In this document: positions 46,901 to 55,340 of the stretch, piece by piece | How the letters are laid out: the number at the start of each line of letters is the position of its first letter | Numbering within the stretch: the first letter of the stretch is position 1 | Program-made: the position numbers and the translations under genes | Notes under the pieces: generated by a model | The model's input: the letters and a program-made list of their open reading frames with translations, nothing else | Database searches by the model: none | What the model was told of the DNA's origin: nothing | Assembly (NCBI RefSeq): GCF_004919685.1 | Contig: NZ_SMYZ01000038.1 | Coordinates: 1-64,000, forward strand | Origin: Mesorhizobium norvegicum | GTDB taxonomy: Bacteria; Pseudomonadota; Alphaproteobacteria; Rhizobiales; Rhizobiaceae | DNA: 64,000 nucleotides | Direction: 5' to 3'

Positions 46901-48354
46901 TCCTGGAATTGAACGGTTTCCCTGACTACCTAGTGCGGGTCGCCGAGGCAAAACCCGCGATCGTGCGCAAGGTTCTTGTGGCCGAAGTGAATTCACAACT
47001 TGCGATGGGCGACCCGTCGGAACATGGGATTCTGGACCGCCTAGCCTATAGCGACGCCAAGCTTGCTCGATTGGTGGTGCCTGATCTTGAACACGCAATG
47101 TCCGACGAGGCGACCTTTCCCACACCTCTGCTGCCCAAGGTATTGGATGTCATCATCCGCGGCCTACCTGTCGACACGACTTCCCTCTCCGATTTAGTGC
47201 GGAGCCGAGCAGCCGCGGCGCAAGATCCGAAGACAGTGGCGTACATGCTCTCGATTCTCGCGGCGATTAATGCGGACCTGGCCATAGACGTGCTGCGCGA
47301 AAGGTTTGATCAATTCGACGAACAATCGCGCATGATGATGTGCAGTGTCCTACTGCCTCGACTGTACGGTGATCGCTACCACCAGGATACGGGAGTCGCT
47401 CACCACATATCTTTCCCTAAGCTCGAGGAATTGGTTTTACTCGCTTTCGATGGCATTCGCCCTGAGAACGACATTAGGAGACCTAGCGGCGAGGTCTTCT
47501 CCCCTGATTGGCGCGACAGTGCCCAAGACGCTCGAAATACCGTGTTTAACCGGCTGGAGAGCACGCCCGGCGAGGCCACCCATGCCGCGTTGATGCGCCT
47601 GTCGCGGAAAGAGGGCTTTGCCATACCACCGGACAGACTGCACACGCTCGCGCGGCGCCACGCCGAAAATGATGCCATCCTGGCGGCATGGCGGCCCGAG
47701 GACGTAGTGATGTTCGAGACGGCGTTCGACCGCCCGCCCTCGACAACGGCGGACCTGCAGCTTCTCGCCCGCCGGCGCGCGGAGCGCATCGACCATGATC
47801 TTCGCCATGACAGATTCTCGCAAGCAGACACGGTCCAGGCGCTTCCTGACGAAAATGCCGTACAACGGTGGTTTGCCGACCGGTTCGAAAGCTTGCAAGG
47901 GAATGCCTATACGGTTGTGCGCGAAAGCCACGTTGCAGACGAAAAAGAACCGGATATCACACTGACGAGCCGTATCAGCGGCGTTACGCTTCCGATCGAA
48001 ATTAAAGTCATCGACGGCATGAGCGCTCCCGAGATGGAAGCTGCGCTCGAAACTCAGCTGTGCGGGCAATATCTTCGTCACGATGGAGCGCGACACGGCA
48101 TTTTGCTCTTGGTGCACCAGAAACCAAAATCGCAAGGATGGATTCTACCTGGGCATTCTAGGTTTGCATCCCTCGAGACCGTATTGAAACATCTAAACGA
48201 AAAGGCGACCGAGATCCGTTCCCTGTCGCCAGATGGGCCACAGCCTATCGTCGTATGCATCGATGTTTCGACCATTTCGCCACGTCGTAGGAAAGCCAGG
48301 AGCAAAGAAGCGAAGCTCCTCGGGCCGCTTAAGTCAAGCGGCGTCCTTGAATAG
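43981..48354 (+). CDS. Giant P-loop NTPase with C-terminal PD-(D/E)XK nuclease domain, putative defence protein
   Basis: A 1457-residue protein. Walker A is RVVLLAEAGSGKSYELKSQW (residues 46-65) and Walker B is ICWFFIDSVDEAKDE (near 115), as in NACHT/STAND ATPases. The long centre is helical and repeat-like with many Leu, Ala and Trp, such as a sensor domain would have. At the C-terminus EKEPDITLTS, VTLPIEIKVIDG and ETQLCGQYLRHDGARHG form a PD-(D/E)XK core with the D, E-x-K and Gln positions intact (47940-48110). The start chosen is ATG 43981; the frame is open to 43882 without support. The fusion resembles antiviral STAND proteins, but with the nuclease at the C-terminus. No close known system can be named. 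Confidence 0.75.
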   Translation: MRGNFVDLDRRFRIVSREEAKTPSLLFDPRLGGPLSWPDLKKRNRVVLLAEAGSGKSYELKSQWQAAVKSDEFACYATVQDLGRSGLEDALGADDLRRFETWKAEAGSICWFFIDSVDEAKDEGVGFETALRKFSKAITGFEDRARVVISGRFTDWDFIADRHSMDEWLSIPRMPPPPEPSYQDEIRATLQHKAPEKPPEHEDDVSVFLMIGLDEARIRLFAKSAGIGDLDSFMTALDDGNLWHFASRPLDLEWMVDYWHDHGRFGTLAAMLEASIDARLIDPKPARKRNDTLSTAAAKSALERIGAGLLLCGKDALRVPAEGFSTTTADNALALDRLLPDWQPDAMMRLLGRPVFDPATLGRVRLHNDNEGTVRSYFTGRWLAGRLAANCPPQQIDDLLFADIYGFQLARPDMLATAAWLSIWNPRVAEKLIARNPLALLTLGDPGALPVATRSKAIEGALQDGEHVDRRNVWLEQDSVRRLAHPAFDPLIPAWWTRYGGGRDARHLLLRLIWLGKQAGGLDIARTQAFDTATDTTSQLLAGRALLAVGTAADAITYADYIVDQAGALARTVVLGALDVLFPKWLSVERFFEVIDAIGVTDEGGMATLYPLGQKLGEALPSETDLSAFLAAVLQRIGPINDEHEESVFASAFASAAVTAAARLLQMHPDSVPNIVVDLVLRLHNDSSYRGRDPEELELERAICSTPGRRRQSFWRAVHVLRDHPWIRNNDISIGHLAMFGWQGQLSSDDVSWLADDATGKTEERDRRLAFNALHAIWRDQGQDPTVAGALEKIGKEDSSLGELLAAWQSPSPEPPERLATMERLRATEEKNKIAREKRDGSWIKFIEELRSDPTILDMLHPTTDTTADSRLVDLWRFLSSRIRGRSRYAIDDLSSVEPIFGAEVTEKFATVLINFANAWKPLLPSERPPEEQRKIFSFESMGLAGMALEAARTSNWAQSIDDDRAAKAARYAILELNGFPDYLVRVAEAKPAIVRKVLVAEVNSQLAMGDPSEHGILDRLAYSDAKLARLVVPDLEHAMSDEATFPTPLLPKVLDVIIRGLPVDTTSLSDLVRSRAAAAQDPKTVAYMLSILAAINADLAIDVLRERFDQFDEQSRMMMCSVLLPRLYGDRYHQDTGVAHHISFPKLEELVLLAFDGIRPENDIRRPSGEVFSPDWRDSAQDARNTVFNRLESTPGEATHAALMRLSRKEGFAIPPDRLHTLARRHAENDAILAAWRPEDVVMFETAFDRPPSTTADLQLLARRRAERIDHDLRHDRFSQADTVQALPDENAVQRWFADRFESLQGNAYTVVRESHVADEKEPDITLTSRISGVTLPIEIKVIDGMSAPEMEAALETQLCGQYLRHDGARHGILLLVHQKPKSQGWILPGHSRFASLETVLKHLNEKATEIRSLSPDGPQPIVVCIDVSTISPRRRKARSKEAKLLGPLKSSGVLE

Positions 48355-48563
48355 ATGCAGATGGTGTCAGACGCCGCGGCAGACCACACGATGTTGTCGG
48401 CGCGGAGGATAGAATTCCGGCATCGCTTATCTGGCTCCGAAGGCATAGCAGCACCGCATACCGTCTCAAGCTGTGCAAATACAGATTGAAACCGACAGTT
48501 TGAACGGGAACCTGTCCGAGGTAGATGGGAAAGATGGTCTTGCCATCTCTCCCCCGCAAACGC

Positions 48564-48748
48564 CGCCTGCGCAGAGCGGGGCTGCCCGCTCGCAAGGCGG
48601 CGCAGAAACCGTCGCGCTCTAAACTGATCCGACCTGCCTCGCTCGACGCGCAGCCCAGCTCCGCTCGCCGGCATTAGCCCCCCTCTCTGCCGCGCGCTCA
48701 CGCGCCCCCGGAAGGCATGCCGAGGGGCATGCCTTCGGCATCTAACGG
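48564..48748 (+). repeat. Leader repeat copy A with 11-bp hairpin, before parB
   Basis: This leader is about 185 bases long and clearly homologous to 53356-53543, before the DUF932 gene. Shared blocks include GCAGAGC, GCTCGCAA, CGCTCGAC, the CGCGCGCT/CGCGCCCCCGG segment and a hairpin GAAGGCATGCC-(GAG+G)-GGCATGCCTTC. The hairpin ends some 25 bases before the parB ATG, so it lies in the mRNA leader. The rest of 48355-48563 has no gene. Confidence 0.7.
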
Positions 48749-48763
48749 GAAAGGATCAGAATC

Positions 48764-50887
48764 ATGACGACCAATGACAGGTGCGCGAAGACCGGAACCG
48801 CCAGCGTGAGCGGCACGGTCGTTTTCATTCCGCTGAACAAGCTGAAGAAGTCGCCCCGCAATGCACGCATGACGCCGCACAGCGAGGCGATCATCGAGGC
48901 CTATGCGGCCAGCATCGCCGCCAAGGGCATGCTGCAATACCCTGTGGTTGAGCCGGAGCTTGACGGCGAGGGCGCAGAAACCGGCTTCTACTTCGTCAGC
49001 ATCGGCGAAGGCCGCCGGCTGGCGCAATTGCTGCGCGTGAAGCGCAAGCAGATCAAGAAGACCGAGCCTATCCGCTGCGTCATCGACACGGTCAATGATG
49101 CGCATGAGATCAGCCTGGACGAAAACATCACCCGCGAGGCGATGCATCCCGCCGATCAGTTTGAAGCGTTCCGCGACCTTCACGAGAAAAAGGGATGGGG
49201 TGCGGAGGAAATCGCCGCCCGCTTCGGCATCACCGCGCATGTCGTGCGGCAGCGCTTGCGGCTGGGCGCGGTCAGCCCCAAGCTGATGCAGGTCTATCGC
49301 GAGGCTGGGCTGACGCTCGACCAGTTGATGGCCTTTGCCATCACCGACGATCACACCCGGCAGGAGCAGGTTTTCGAAAACCTCACCTACAATCGCGATC
49401 CCTACGTCATCCGCCGGGAACTGACGCGGACGCACATTGCAGCGAGCGACCGGCGAGCCATCTTCGTCGGCGCGAAGGCCTACATGGAAGCCGGTGGCGG
49501 TATCCTGCGCGATCTGTTCACCGAGGATCGTGGTGGCTTCTACGAGGATGCCGCGTTGCTCGACCAGTTGGTGATCGCGAAGCTGCAAGGCATCGCCGAA
49601 ACTGTCAGGCAGGCCGAGGGCTGGAAATGGGCGGATGTCCATATCGACTTCCCCCACGCAAACGGCTTGCGCCGCACTTACCCGCAGCCGGTGGATTTGT
49701 CGGCGGAAGATCAAGCCGCCTACGCGACGGCATCCGAGGAGTTCAACCGGCTGACCGAAGAATGGGATAGCGCCGAGGAACTGCCGAACGATGTCGATCA
49801 GCGTTTCGGGAAGCTTGAGGCCGAGATCGAGCGCATCGACGCTCTTCGCCACGCCTACGATCCTGATATTGTTTCGCGTGGTGGCGTGTTCGTCGTGCTT
49901 TCCCATGACGGAGCGGCGCGCATCGAACGTGGCTTCATCCGCGCCGAGGATGAGCAGGCGGGACCGGAAGCGGAAACGCGGCCACACGGCGAGGACGTCA
50001 ACGACGATGGCGAGATCATCGAAGATGGCAGCGGTCCGGATTCCGATGGTGGCAGCGACGAAGAAGCGGAGGATGACGGCAAGCCGTTGTCGGACCTTCT
50101 CATTCGCGACTTGACCGCTCATCGGACGCTTGGGCTTCGCCTTGCGCTTGGCGAACAGCCGGAAATCGCCCTTGTCGCGGTGACCCATACGCTTGCCGCG
50201 CAGACCTTCTATCAGGGTGCTGAGGCCCACTGCCTCGAAATCCGCCCAACCAGCGTCTATCTCGCCGGTCACGCGGACGGCATCGAGGATACGGCGGCAG
50301 GCAAGGCACTGGCAGATCGACATACGGAGTGGGCTGCGGACATGCCTCGCGATGTGGCTGACCTGTGGGGCTTCATCGCCTCACTCGACCATGCCAGCGT
50401 CATGGCGTTGTTCGCCCATTGCGCCTCGCTTACCGTCAATGCCGTAAAGCAGCCTTGGGAGCGCAAGCCTCGCGCCCACGAGACAGCGGACAGGCTGGCG
50501 ACAGCCGTCAACCTCGATATGGCGGCACATTGGACGCCGACCGTCCGGACGTACCTCGGGCGCATCACCAAGGCACATATCCTCGACGCCGTGCGCGATG
50601 CTGCCAGTGAAGAGGCGGCAGAGAGGCTGTCGGACCTGAACAAGCAGCCAATGGCGGAAGCCGCCGAGCAGTTGCTCGCCGGGACTGGATGGCTGCCTGC
50701 AGTCTTGCGGACCCCGGAACCTGCGGTGTTCGCTGAGGGGCAAGACGAGGAAGGTGCGGACGCCAGATCGGCGGACGTTGCTGAACTGGAGCCGGAAGCC
50801 CCCGAGCCGGACACGACGAACGCTGCGCTCGCCGACAGCAGCGCCCTGGCCGAGGGGGGCGAACCCTTCACCATCGCCGCCGAATAA
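48764..50887 (+). CDS. ParB/RepB/Spo0J-family protein of an ICE or plasmid
   Basis: A 707-residue ParB-type protein, much longer than chromosomal ParB. The N-terminal domain has VFIPLNKLKKSPRNARMTPH, ISIGEGRRLAQL-type residues (FVSIGEGRRLAQLLRV; the GERR-like box) and SLDENITREAMHPADQFEAF. The helix-turn-helix is GAEEIAARFGITAHVVRQRL. The C-terminal half is acidic and unassigned, with one long negatively charged linker (DDGEIIEDGSGPDSDGGSDE). Homologues of this length occur on rhizobial plasmids and ICEs. It heads the backbone region and carries the special leader just before its start. Confidence 0.85.
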   Translation: MTTNDRCAKTGTASVSGTVVFIPLNKLKKSPRNARMTPHSEAIIEAYAASIAAKGMLQYPVVEPELDGEGAETGFYFVSIGEGRRLAQLLRVKRKQIKKTEPIRCVIDTVNDAHEISLDENITREAMHPADQFEAFRDLHEKKGWGAEEIAARFGITAHVVRQRLRLGAVSPKLMQVYREAGLTLDQLMAFAITDDHTRQEQVFENLTYNRDPYVIRRELTRTHIAASDRRAIFVGAKAYMEAGGGILRDLFTEDRGGFYEDAALLDQLVIAKLQGIAETVRQAEGWKWADVHIDFPHANGLRRTYPQPVDLSAEDQAAYATASEEFNRLTEEWDSAEELPNDVDQRFGKLEAEIERIDALRHAYDPDIVSRGGVFVVLSHDGAARIERGFIRAEDEQAGPEAETRPHGEDVNDDGEIIEDGSGPDSDGGSDEEAEDDGKPLSDLLIRDLTAHRTLGLRLALGEQPEIALVAVTHTLAAQTFYQGAEAHCLEIRPTSVYLAGHADGIEDTAAGKALADRHTEWAADMPRDVADLWGFIASLDHASVMALFAHCASLTVNAVKQPWERKPRAHETADRLATAVNLDMAAHWTPTVRTYLGRITKAHILDAVRDAASEEAAERLSDLNKQPMAEAAEQLLAGTGWLPAVLRTPEPAVFAEGQDEEGADARSADVAELEPEAPEPDTTNAALADSSALAEGGEPFTIAAE

Positions 50888-50942
50888 GCGCGACGGCCGG
50901 AGCCGCCGCGCGGTTCCGGCCAGCTTTCTGTTGGAGAATTTT

Positions 50943-50967
50943 CCGGCCGCGCCATTGGCGCGGCCGG
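50943..50967 (+). terminator. Hairpin downstream of parB
   Basis: CCGGCCGCGCC and GGCGCGGCCGG form a perfect 11-bp stem with an ATT loop, 56 bases after the parB stop. A weaker stem (GGCCGGAGCC, GGTTCCGGCC) comes before it. There is no T run, so the role may be 3' protection or Rho-dependent termination. Confidence 0.55.
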
Positions 50968-51079
50968 GGACCTCGACCTAAGAACGGCAGCAATGAGAAG
51001 CAGATGATCTTGGCATGAGACACCATCGCCCAACAGGACAGCGCGTTACCATCAGACGAGATGTATCGTCATTAAATGA

Positions 51080-51361
51080 TCAGCCGTTCACCGAGTCCTT
51101 GAGAGCCTTTGCCGGCTGGAAGACGATCTTCTTCGATGCGGCGATCTTGATCGTGGCGCCAGTCGACGGATTGCGGCCATCACGTGCTGGTTTGTTCTGT
51201 ACCTTGAACTTGCCGAAGCCATTGAGGCTGATTTCCTCGCCCTTAGCAGCGGCTTCCGCAATGCCCTTCAACACATCCTCGACCACGGATTTCGCTTGGG
51301 TTTTCGACAGGCCGTGAGCGTCTGCAAGGCGTTCGGCAATATCGATCGTGTTTACAGCCAT
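51080..51361 (-). CDS. HU-family DNA-binding protein
   Basis: A 93-residue histone-like protein: DIAERLADAHGLSKTQAKSV is the N-terminal helical part, and GFGKFKVQNKPARDGRNPSTG contains the beta-arm that grips DNA (RNPxTG). It bends DNA and may help recombination, transfer or replication of the element. The ATG at 51361 is favoured, since AGAAGG lies about ten bases before it; a start three codons earlier is too close to that site. It converges with parB. Confidence 0.92.
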   Translation of the reverse strand: MAVNTIDIAERLADAHGLSKTQAKSVVEDVLKGIAEAAAKGEEISLNGFGKFKVQNKPARDGRNPSTGATIKIAASKKIVFQPAKALKDSVNG

Positions 51362-51370
51362 TGTTTCCAT

Positions 51371-52218
51371 CCCTTCTGAGTTGGTTCAACGATTGGCCTT
51401 ATGGCACAGGCAATTCCACACTGTCATCGCGTCAAGGAACGGAATCCGGTGCAAACCAACGCTCGAACCGGGAATTTCCACCACACTTATCGCGATAAGT
51501 CACGCAGCGCATCACCTCGGCATCAGACGCCGGTATGGAGGCGACCCTTTCCCAGCAATGCCTCACCGTGCGTGAGGCGTGACCGCAGCGGCATCATTCG
51601 GCCATGCGGTGGAGGATCAGGTGTGACGCAGCTATCCTCGCCTTCGATCTCAAATCAGACTTGCATCGAATCGACGTGAGACAGGAAATCGTCACGGCAT
51701 TTGGCGGCTTGGAAGCCGCTGCCCTCAGCAATCAATTGGTCGCCTTCGGAGCTGCCCCGAACGCGATGACGATTCAGCCCAAAGATTAGGGAAATCGGAC
51801 GTCCCTTCTTCACCGGTTGGAATAGGACCAACACCGCGCTGGCGCGTGAGGAAGCGTCTTTGACCGAAATAGAGAAGCGCAGCGGCGCAAGAGACAATGG
51901 CCGTGACTGACCTTAGCCACTGTGGCGTTCCTTCCGCGTATTCTTTCCAAGCCACGCCCACGGCGTCCTCGAATGGATTGGGTCTGACCGAAGACCGCCT
52001 TCGCTGCGCTCAGTCTCGATCGTCTTGCCGCAACGACGTCGATGCGTTTTCTTCCCCTGTCCGCTGCGCGTCCATTCCTCGCGGTCCAAGAAAGCCTCGC
52101 GCCGCCGTCTTTCACTTCGTTTCAGCCCCTTCGGGATGCAGACCGATCGTCTCCGGTCTCACGACCACCATCGAGGCCGCGATTGGCGCGGCCCGAGAAG
52201 ACACAAAGGAACACCACA
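51371..52218. other. Long intergenic region, no gene supported
   Basis: About 850 bases between HU and DUF736. Short frames occur on both strands; one minus-strand frame near 51725-51961 has a hydrophobic stretch but no ribosome site. The promoter for DUF736 must lie in its last part (AAAGGAAC precedes the ATG). A replication or transfer origin could be hidden here, but I see no iterons or clear nick-site motif. Confidence 0.45.
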
Positions 52219-52530
52219 ATGGCTACGATCGGCACTTTCTCCCGCACCGCGCACGGCTTCTCCGGCTCGGTCAAGACCCTCAACCTCAACGTTAAGACGG
52301 TGACGTTCGCCCCGGCCGACGGCGAAAATGAAAAGGGTCCCGACTTCCGCATCTTCGCCGGCACCACCGAGTTCGGGGCGGCATGGAAGAAGACCTCGCG
52401 CGAGGGACGCGACTACCACTCCGTCAAGCTCGACGATCCCAGCTTCCCCGCTCCGATCTATGCGAGCCTAGTCGAGACCGACACCGAGGGCGACTTCTCG
52501 CTCATCTGGTCCCGCCGCACCGCAGAGTGA
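52219..52530 (+). CDS. DUF736 family protein (first copy)
   Basis: A 103-residue DUF736 protein, common on rhizobial ICEs and plasmids. It opens [20 protein letters not shown], continues [20 protein letters not shown] and ends [17 protein letters not shown], an all-beta pattern. Its role is unknown; genes of this kind usually stand near transfer genes. A second, diverged copy is at 59253-59579. A strong terminator follows directly. Confidence 0.88.
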   Translation: MATIGTFSRTAHGFSGSVKTLNLNVKTVTFAPADGENEKGPDFRIFAGTTEFGAAWKKTSREGRDYHSVKLDDPSFPAPIYASLVETDTEGDFSLIWSRRTAE

Positions 52531-52542
52531 TCCGACTTGACA

Positions 52543-52570
52543 CGAAGCCCCGCCGCGAGGCGGGGCTTCG
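52543..52570 (+). terminator. Strong hairpin terminator after DUF736
   Basis: CGAAGCCCCGCC and GGCGGGGCTTCG form a perfect 12-bp stem with loop GCGA, 13 bases after the stop. It also lies downstream of the mucR gene on the other strand and may end both transcripts. Confidence 0.8.
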
Positions 52571-52617
52571 TCATGTCCATGTCCGCCGACGCCCGACCTT
52601 TTGTCAGACGTGCCAGG

Positions 52618-53148
52618 TTAAGCCTTGGCAGTCGTCTTGCGCGGCTTCTTCACCGGGGACTTGATTGCAGCAGCAGTTGTTCTTGCCGCCGCCGCTCGTA
52701 CGGCGGGTTTCGACTTTCCTGCAACGGAGGATGTGGCCACGGGCGCTTTGCGCCCGAGTCCAATCGATTTCGCCAAGGCCGACCGGGTCGCCGCATAGTT
52801 CGGCGCGACCATCGGATAGTCGGCCGGCAGGTTCCACTTCTGCCGATATTGATCGGGGGTCAGGTTAAAGTGCTGAAGATGACGCTTGAGTGATTTGAAT
52901 TTCTTTCCATCTTCCAGACAGATGATGAAGTCCGGCGTCACCGACTTCTTGATCGATACTGCCGGGTCCTGCTTGACCACCGATTCTACCGCGGGCGTTC
53001 CGATGCCGTTCAGAGCGGCATGGATGTCGCCGATCAGCTTCGGCAACTCGCCAACCGGTACTGGATTGTTCGATACATAGGCGGCGACAATGTCAGCCGT
53101 TATCGACACGGTATCCAGTTGGTTGTCTTGTTCGAGAGCAGTGGTCAT
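52618..53148 (-). CDS. MucR/Ros family zinc-finger transcriptional regulator
   Basis: A 176-residue MucR/Ros protein. The N-terminal helical part ([20 protein letters not shown]) mediates oligomerisation. The prokaryotic zinc finger is [20 protein letters not shown], with a Cys-x2-Asp pair and a His-x2-His pair, then [20 protein letters not shown]. The usual His spacing is three or four residues, so this finger is one residue short. A basic C-terminal tail ([14 protein letters not shown]) has extra DNA-binding potential. Start at 53148 with AAAGGAAA upstream. MucR acts as a global H-NS-like repressor in rhizobia; this copy belongs to the mobile element. Confidence 0.88.
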   Translation of the reverse strand: MTTALEQDNQLDTVSITADIVAAYVSNNPVPVGELPKLIGDIHAALNGIGTPAVESVVKQDPAVSIKKSVTPDFIICLEDGKKFKSLKRHLQHFNLTPDQYRQKWNLPADYPMVAPNYAATRSALAKSIGLGRKAPVATSSVAGKSKPAVRAAAARTTAAAIKSPVKKPRKTTAKA

Positions 53149-53355
53149 ATAATTTCCTTTTTTCATCGGATGAATTGAGCGACGTTTGATTTTCCCAGCC
53201 TGCCCACGAGGCAAATAGTACGTTTCTTCGTAAAATCCACGTCTCTTACGCGACATTATAAGAGTAAGCTTCGCTTTTATCGTCCCTATCGGCTGCGGAT
53301 GCCCTTGCCGATCCCATGGGAAGCGAGGAGCTTCCCCTCGCTTCCCCGCCAGTTC

Positions 53356-53543
53356 CGGCTGTGCAGAGCAGGGCCGCTGGCTCGCAAAGCGGCCCGCCAC
53401 AGCAATTGGCTAATTGTTTTCAATCCGCTTCGCTCGACCATGCAACCCGGCTCCGCGCGCCGGCACTGGCCCCCATCACTCCCGCGCGCTCTCGCGCCCC
53501 CGGAAGGCATGCCGGGGGACATGCCTTCGGCATTGATGAAAAG
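53356..53543 (+). repeat. Leader repeat copy B, before the DUF932 gene
   Basis: Second copy of the leader seen at 48564-48748. Conserved blocks stand in the same order and the final hairpin is GAAGGCATGCC-GGGGG-ACATGCCTTC, slightly weaker than copy A. It ends about 17 bases before the DUF932 start, in the same relation to its gene. The stretch 53149-53355 between mucR and this leader has no gene and holds the mucR promoter. Confidence 0.7.
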
Positions 53544-53554
53544 GAGTGAGCGAA

Positions 53555-54766
53555 ATGAACATGACCACGATCATCGATGGCGAGAGCAGCCGCCAGGAGC
53601 AGGCGATTTCCAGCGGCTTTCGCGTCGATATCTCGCGCGGCGAGAGGATCGGACGAGTTTCCTCGGAATGGTTTTCGCGTCCCGATGACGAGCGCTTTCT
53701 GAGCCTCACCGAGCTTTATGATGCCGTAAAGCAGCGAGCGGACCGCGCCACCACCCGCACCGTCGAGAGTCGCGCCGTGCGCGTGGAAGCTACCCGCGAC
53801 AATGCAGAGCGGCTGTCGCTTTTCGTCCCCGGACAGGAGCAGCCAATCGCGCCAACGCATTGGAGTTTCGGCCAGCTTTGCAGCCTTGTCAGCGCGCCGG
53901 CGACCTACATGCGCCAGCTGCCCGCGCCGCTGGCAGGCATCAATTTGCAGCATGGCCTTTTGAGCCATCGGGCGGAGCTGATGAAGACCCTCGAGACGGA
54001 GGACGGACGCGTTGAGCTTCGCGCCGTCACGGGTCCGGATTATGGACGTATCTGGGATTATGAGCTTGTCGCCGCCGTGATGAAAATCGCGGGCAAGGGC
54101 ACCGGCGACACCATGTGGAAAGTGCCGGGCGTTCTGGATTGGGCGACCATGACCCACAATCCTTTCGTTGATGTCACCAAGGACACCACCACGCTTTACG
54201 CCAGCGACCGCGACGTGTTCCTGTTTCTGGTGGACGATACACATCCGATCGAAGCCGGAAGGCTCCCGAATGGCGAACCGGATTTGTATTTTCGTGGCTT
54301 CTATTGCTGGAATTCGGAAGTCGGCAGCAAGACGCTGGGCATCGCGAGTTTCTATCTCCGTGGCGTGTGCATGAACCGAAATCTATGGGGCGTGGAAGGC
54401 TTCGAGGAAATCACGATCCGCCATTCGAAGTTTGCCGCGCAGCGTTTTGCGTACGAAGCAGCGCCCGCTTTGACGAGCTTTGCCAACTCAAGCGCCGCGC
54501 CGTTCATCGCCGGCATTAAAGCCGCGCGTGAGAAGATCGTCGCCCGTAGCGACGAAGAGCGCGAAAACTTCCTGCGCAAGCGCGGTTTCTCCAAGAGCGA
54601 AACAGGCAAGATCATCGAGGCAGTTTTGCAGGAGGAAGGCCGCCCGCCCGAAAGCATCTTCGATTTCGTGCAGGGCATGACGGCACACGCCCGCAGCAAG
54701 GCGCATCAGGATAGCCGGCTTGAACTGGAAGGCAGGGCGAAGGCCTTGTTGGAACGGGCGGCGTGA
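53555..54766 (+). CDS. DUF932 domain-containing protein
   Basis: A 403-residue DUF932 protein of the kind found on plasmids, phages and ICEs. FRVDISRGERIGRVSSEWF is near the start; THWSFGQLCSLVSAPATYMR and YGRIWDYELVAAVMKI form the core; the end is rich in charged helices. The family's activity is unknown, but it is often found beside ParB and single-strand DNA-handling genes. Start ATG 53555 has AAGGAG nine bases upstream; a GTG at 53546 is less likely. The shared leader suggests co-regulation with parB. Confidence 0.85.
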   Translation: MNMTTIIDGESSRQEQAISSGFRVDISRGERIGRVSSEWFSRPDDERFLSLTELYDAVKQRADRATTRTVESRAVRVEATRDNAERLSLFVPGQEQPIAPTHWSFGQLCSLVSAPATYMRQLPAPLAGINLQHGLLSHRAELMKTLETEDGRVELRAVTGPDYGRIWDYELVAAVMKIAGKGTGDTMWKVPGVLDWATMTHNPFVDVTKDTTTLYASDRDVFLFLVDDTHPIEAGRLPNGEPDLYFRGFYCWNSEVGSKTLGIASFYLRGVCMNRNLWGVEGFEEITIRHSKFAAQRFAYEAAPALTSFANSSAAPFIAGIKAAREKIVARSDEERENFLRKRGFSKSETGKIIEAVLQEEGRPPESIFDFVQGMTAHARSKAHQDSRLELEGRAKALLERAA

Positions 54767-54775
54767 GCAAACGAA

Positions 54776-54928
54776 AGGCCGCGCAGCGAACGTCTCGCCG
54801 CGCGGCCTATCAGGTCCGCCGTATCAACGAAACCGTCATAGCATAAGAATATCTTGCGACCAGGTGATCGGGGTCGGCGCATGCCACCGTCTTTGAACAC
54901 GGCGGCCGCTCGCCGGGCTCCGCCCGGC
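54776..54928. terminator. Two hairpins between convergent genes
   Basis: AGGCCGCGC and GCGCGGCCT (54776-54784, 54800-54808) and GCCGGGC-TCC-GCCCGGC (54912-54928) lie between the DUF932 stop and the qseC-like stop. They could end both convergent transcripts. Neither has a long T run. Confidence 0.5.
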
Positions 54929-54998
54929 TCGCGATGCAACTGCTGTCATGTTCGCGACTGGTGCACTTCGGGCCCGGTGCGCCATTCCGCCAATCAGT

Positions 54999-55214
54999 TC
55001 ACCGTGTCGTTTTTCTGATCAACTCGCATGGGTCCACATTTAGCGCCTTTGCGATCCTACCAAGAACGCTAACGCTTGCCGAAACCCGGGCGCGCTCGAT
55101 CGACCCAACGTAGCGCATGCTCAGTCCAGAGCGGGCGGCCAGTTCCTCCTGCGTCACGTTCTGGTCATGGCGCAGACGACGCATGTTGACCGCCATGATC
55201 TCCTTGAGATCCAT
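54999..55214 (-). CDS. qseC: XRE-family regulator, QseC-like
   Basis: A 71-residue protein that is almost only a helix-turn-helix: MAVNMRRLRHDQNVTQEELA, then ARSGLSMRYVGSIERARVSA. Small size and divergent placement against a DUF2285 protein are exactly those of QseC/QseM on ICEMlSym of Mesorhizobium loti R7A, where QseC represses or activates the two divergent promoters in a bistable way. Two tandem near-palindromes lie between the genes. Identity as QseC is inferred from size, context and operators. Confidence 0.75.
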   Translation of the reverse strand: MDLKEIMAVNMRRLRHDQNVTQEELAARSGLSMRYVGSIERARVSASVSVLGRIAKALNVDPCELIRKTTR

Positions 55215-55235
55215 GGCGGATTAGGGATCAGAAAG

Positions 55236-55264
55236 GGAACTATCGTTCTAGGAATGATCGTTCC
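55236..55264. promoter_or_regulatory. Tandem operators between qseC- and qseM-like genes
   Basis: Two 14-base near-palindromes in tandem, GGAACTATCGTTCT (55236-55249) and GGAATGATCGTTCC (55251-55264), centred 15 bases apart and so on about one and a half turns of DNA. They fit two sites for a small dimeric XRE regulator. The qseC start is 22 bases to the left; the qseM start is 77 bases to the right. Confidence 0.65.
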
Positions 55265-55340
55265 TATTCGTTATGATCAGAACTCGACCTGGATAATAGT
55301 TCCTTCGGGATCGCCGCCAAAACATTAGCGATTCGATACG

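Noticed and set aside
48698..50323. 541-residue open frame on the minus strand
   Set aside because: Antisense to parB, whose ParB box and helix-turn-helix are clear.
51725..51961. Minus-strand frame with a hydrophobic stretch between HU and DUF736
   Set aside because: No ribosome site and its flanks look like random sequence; kept only as a note.
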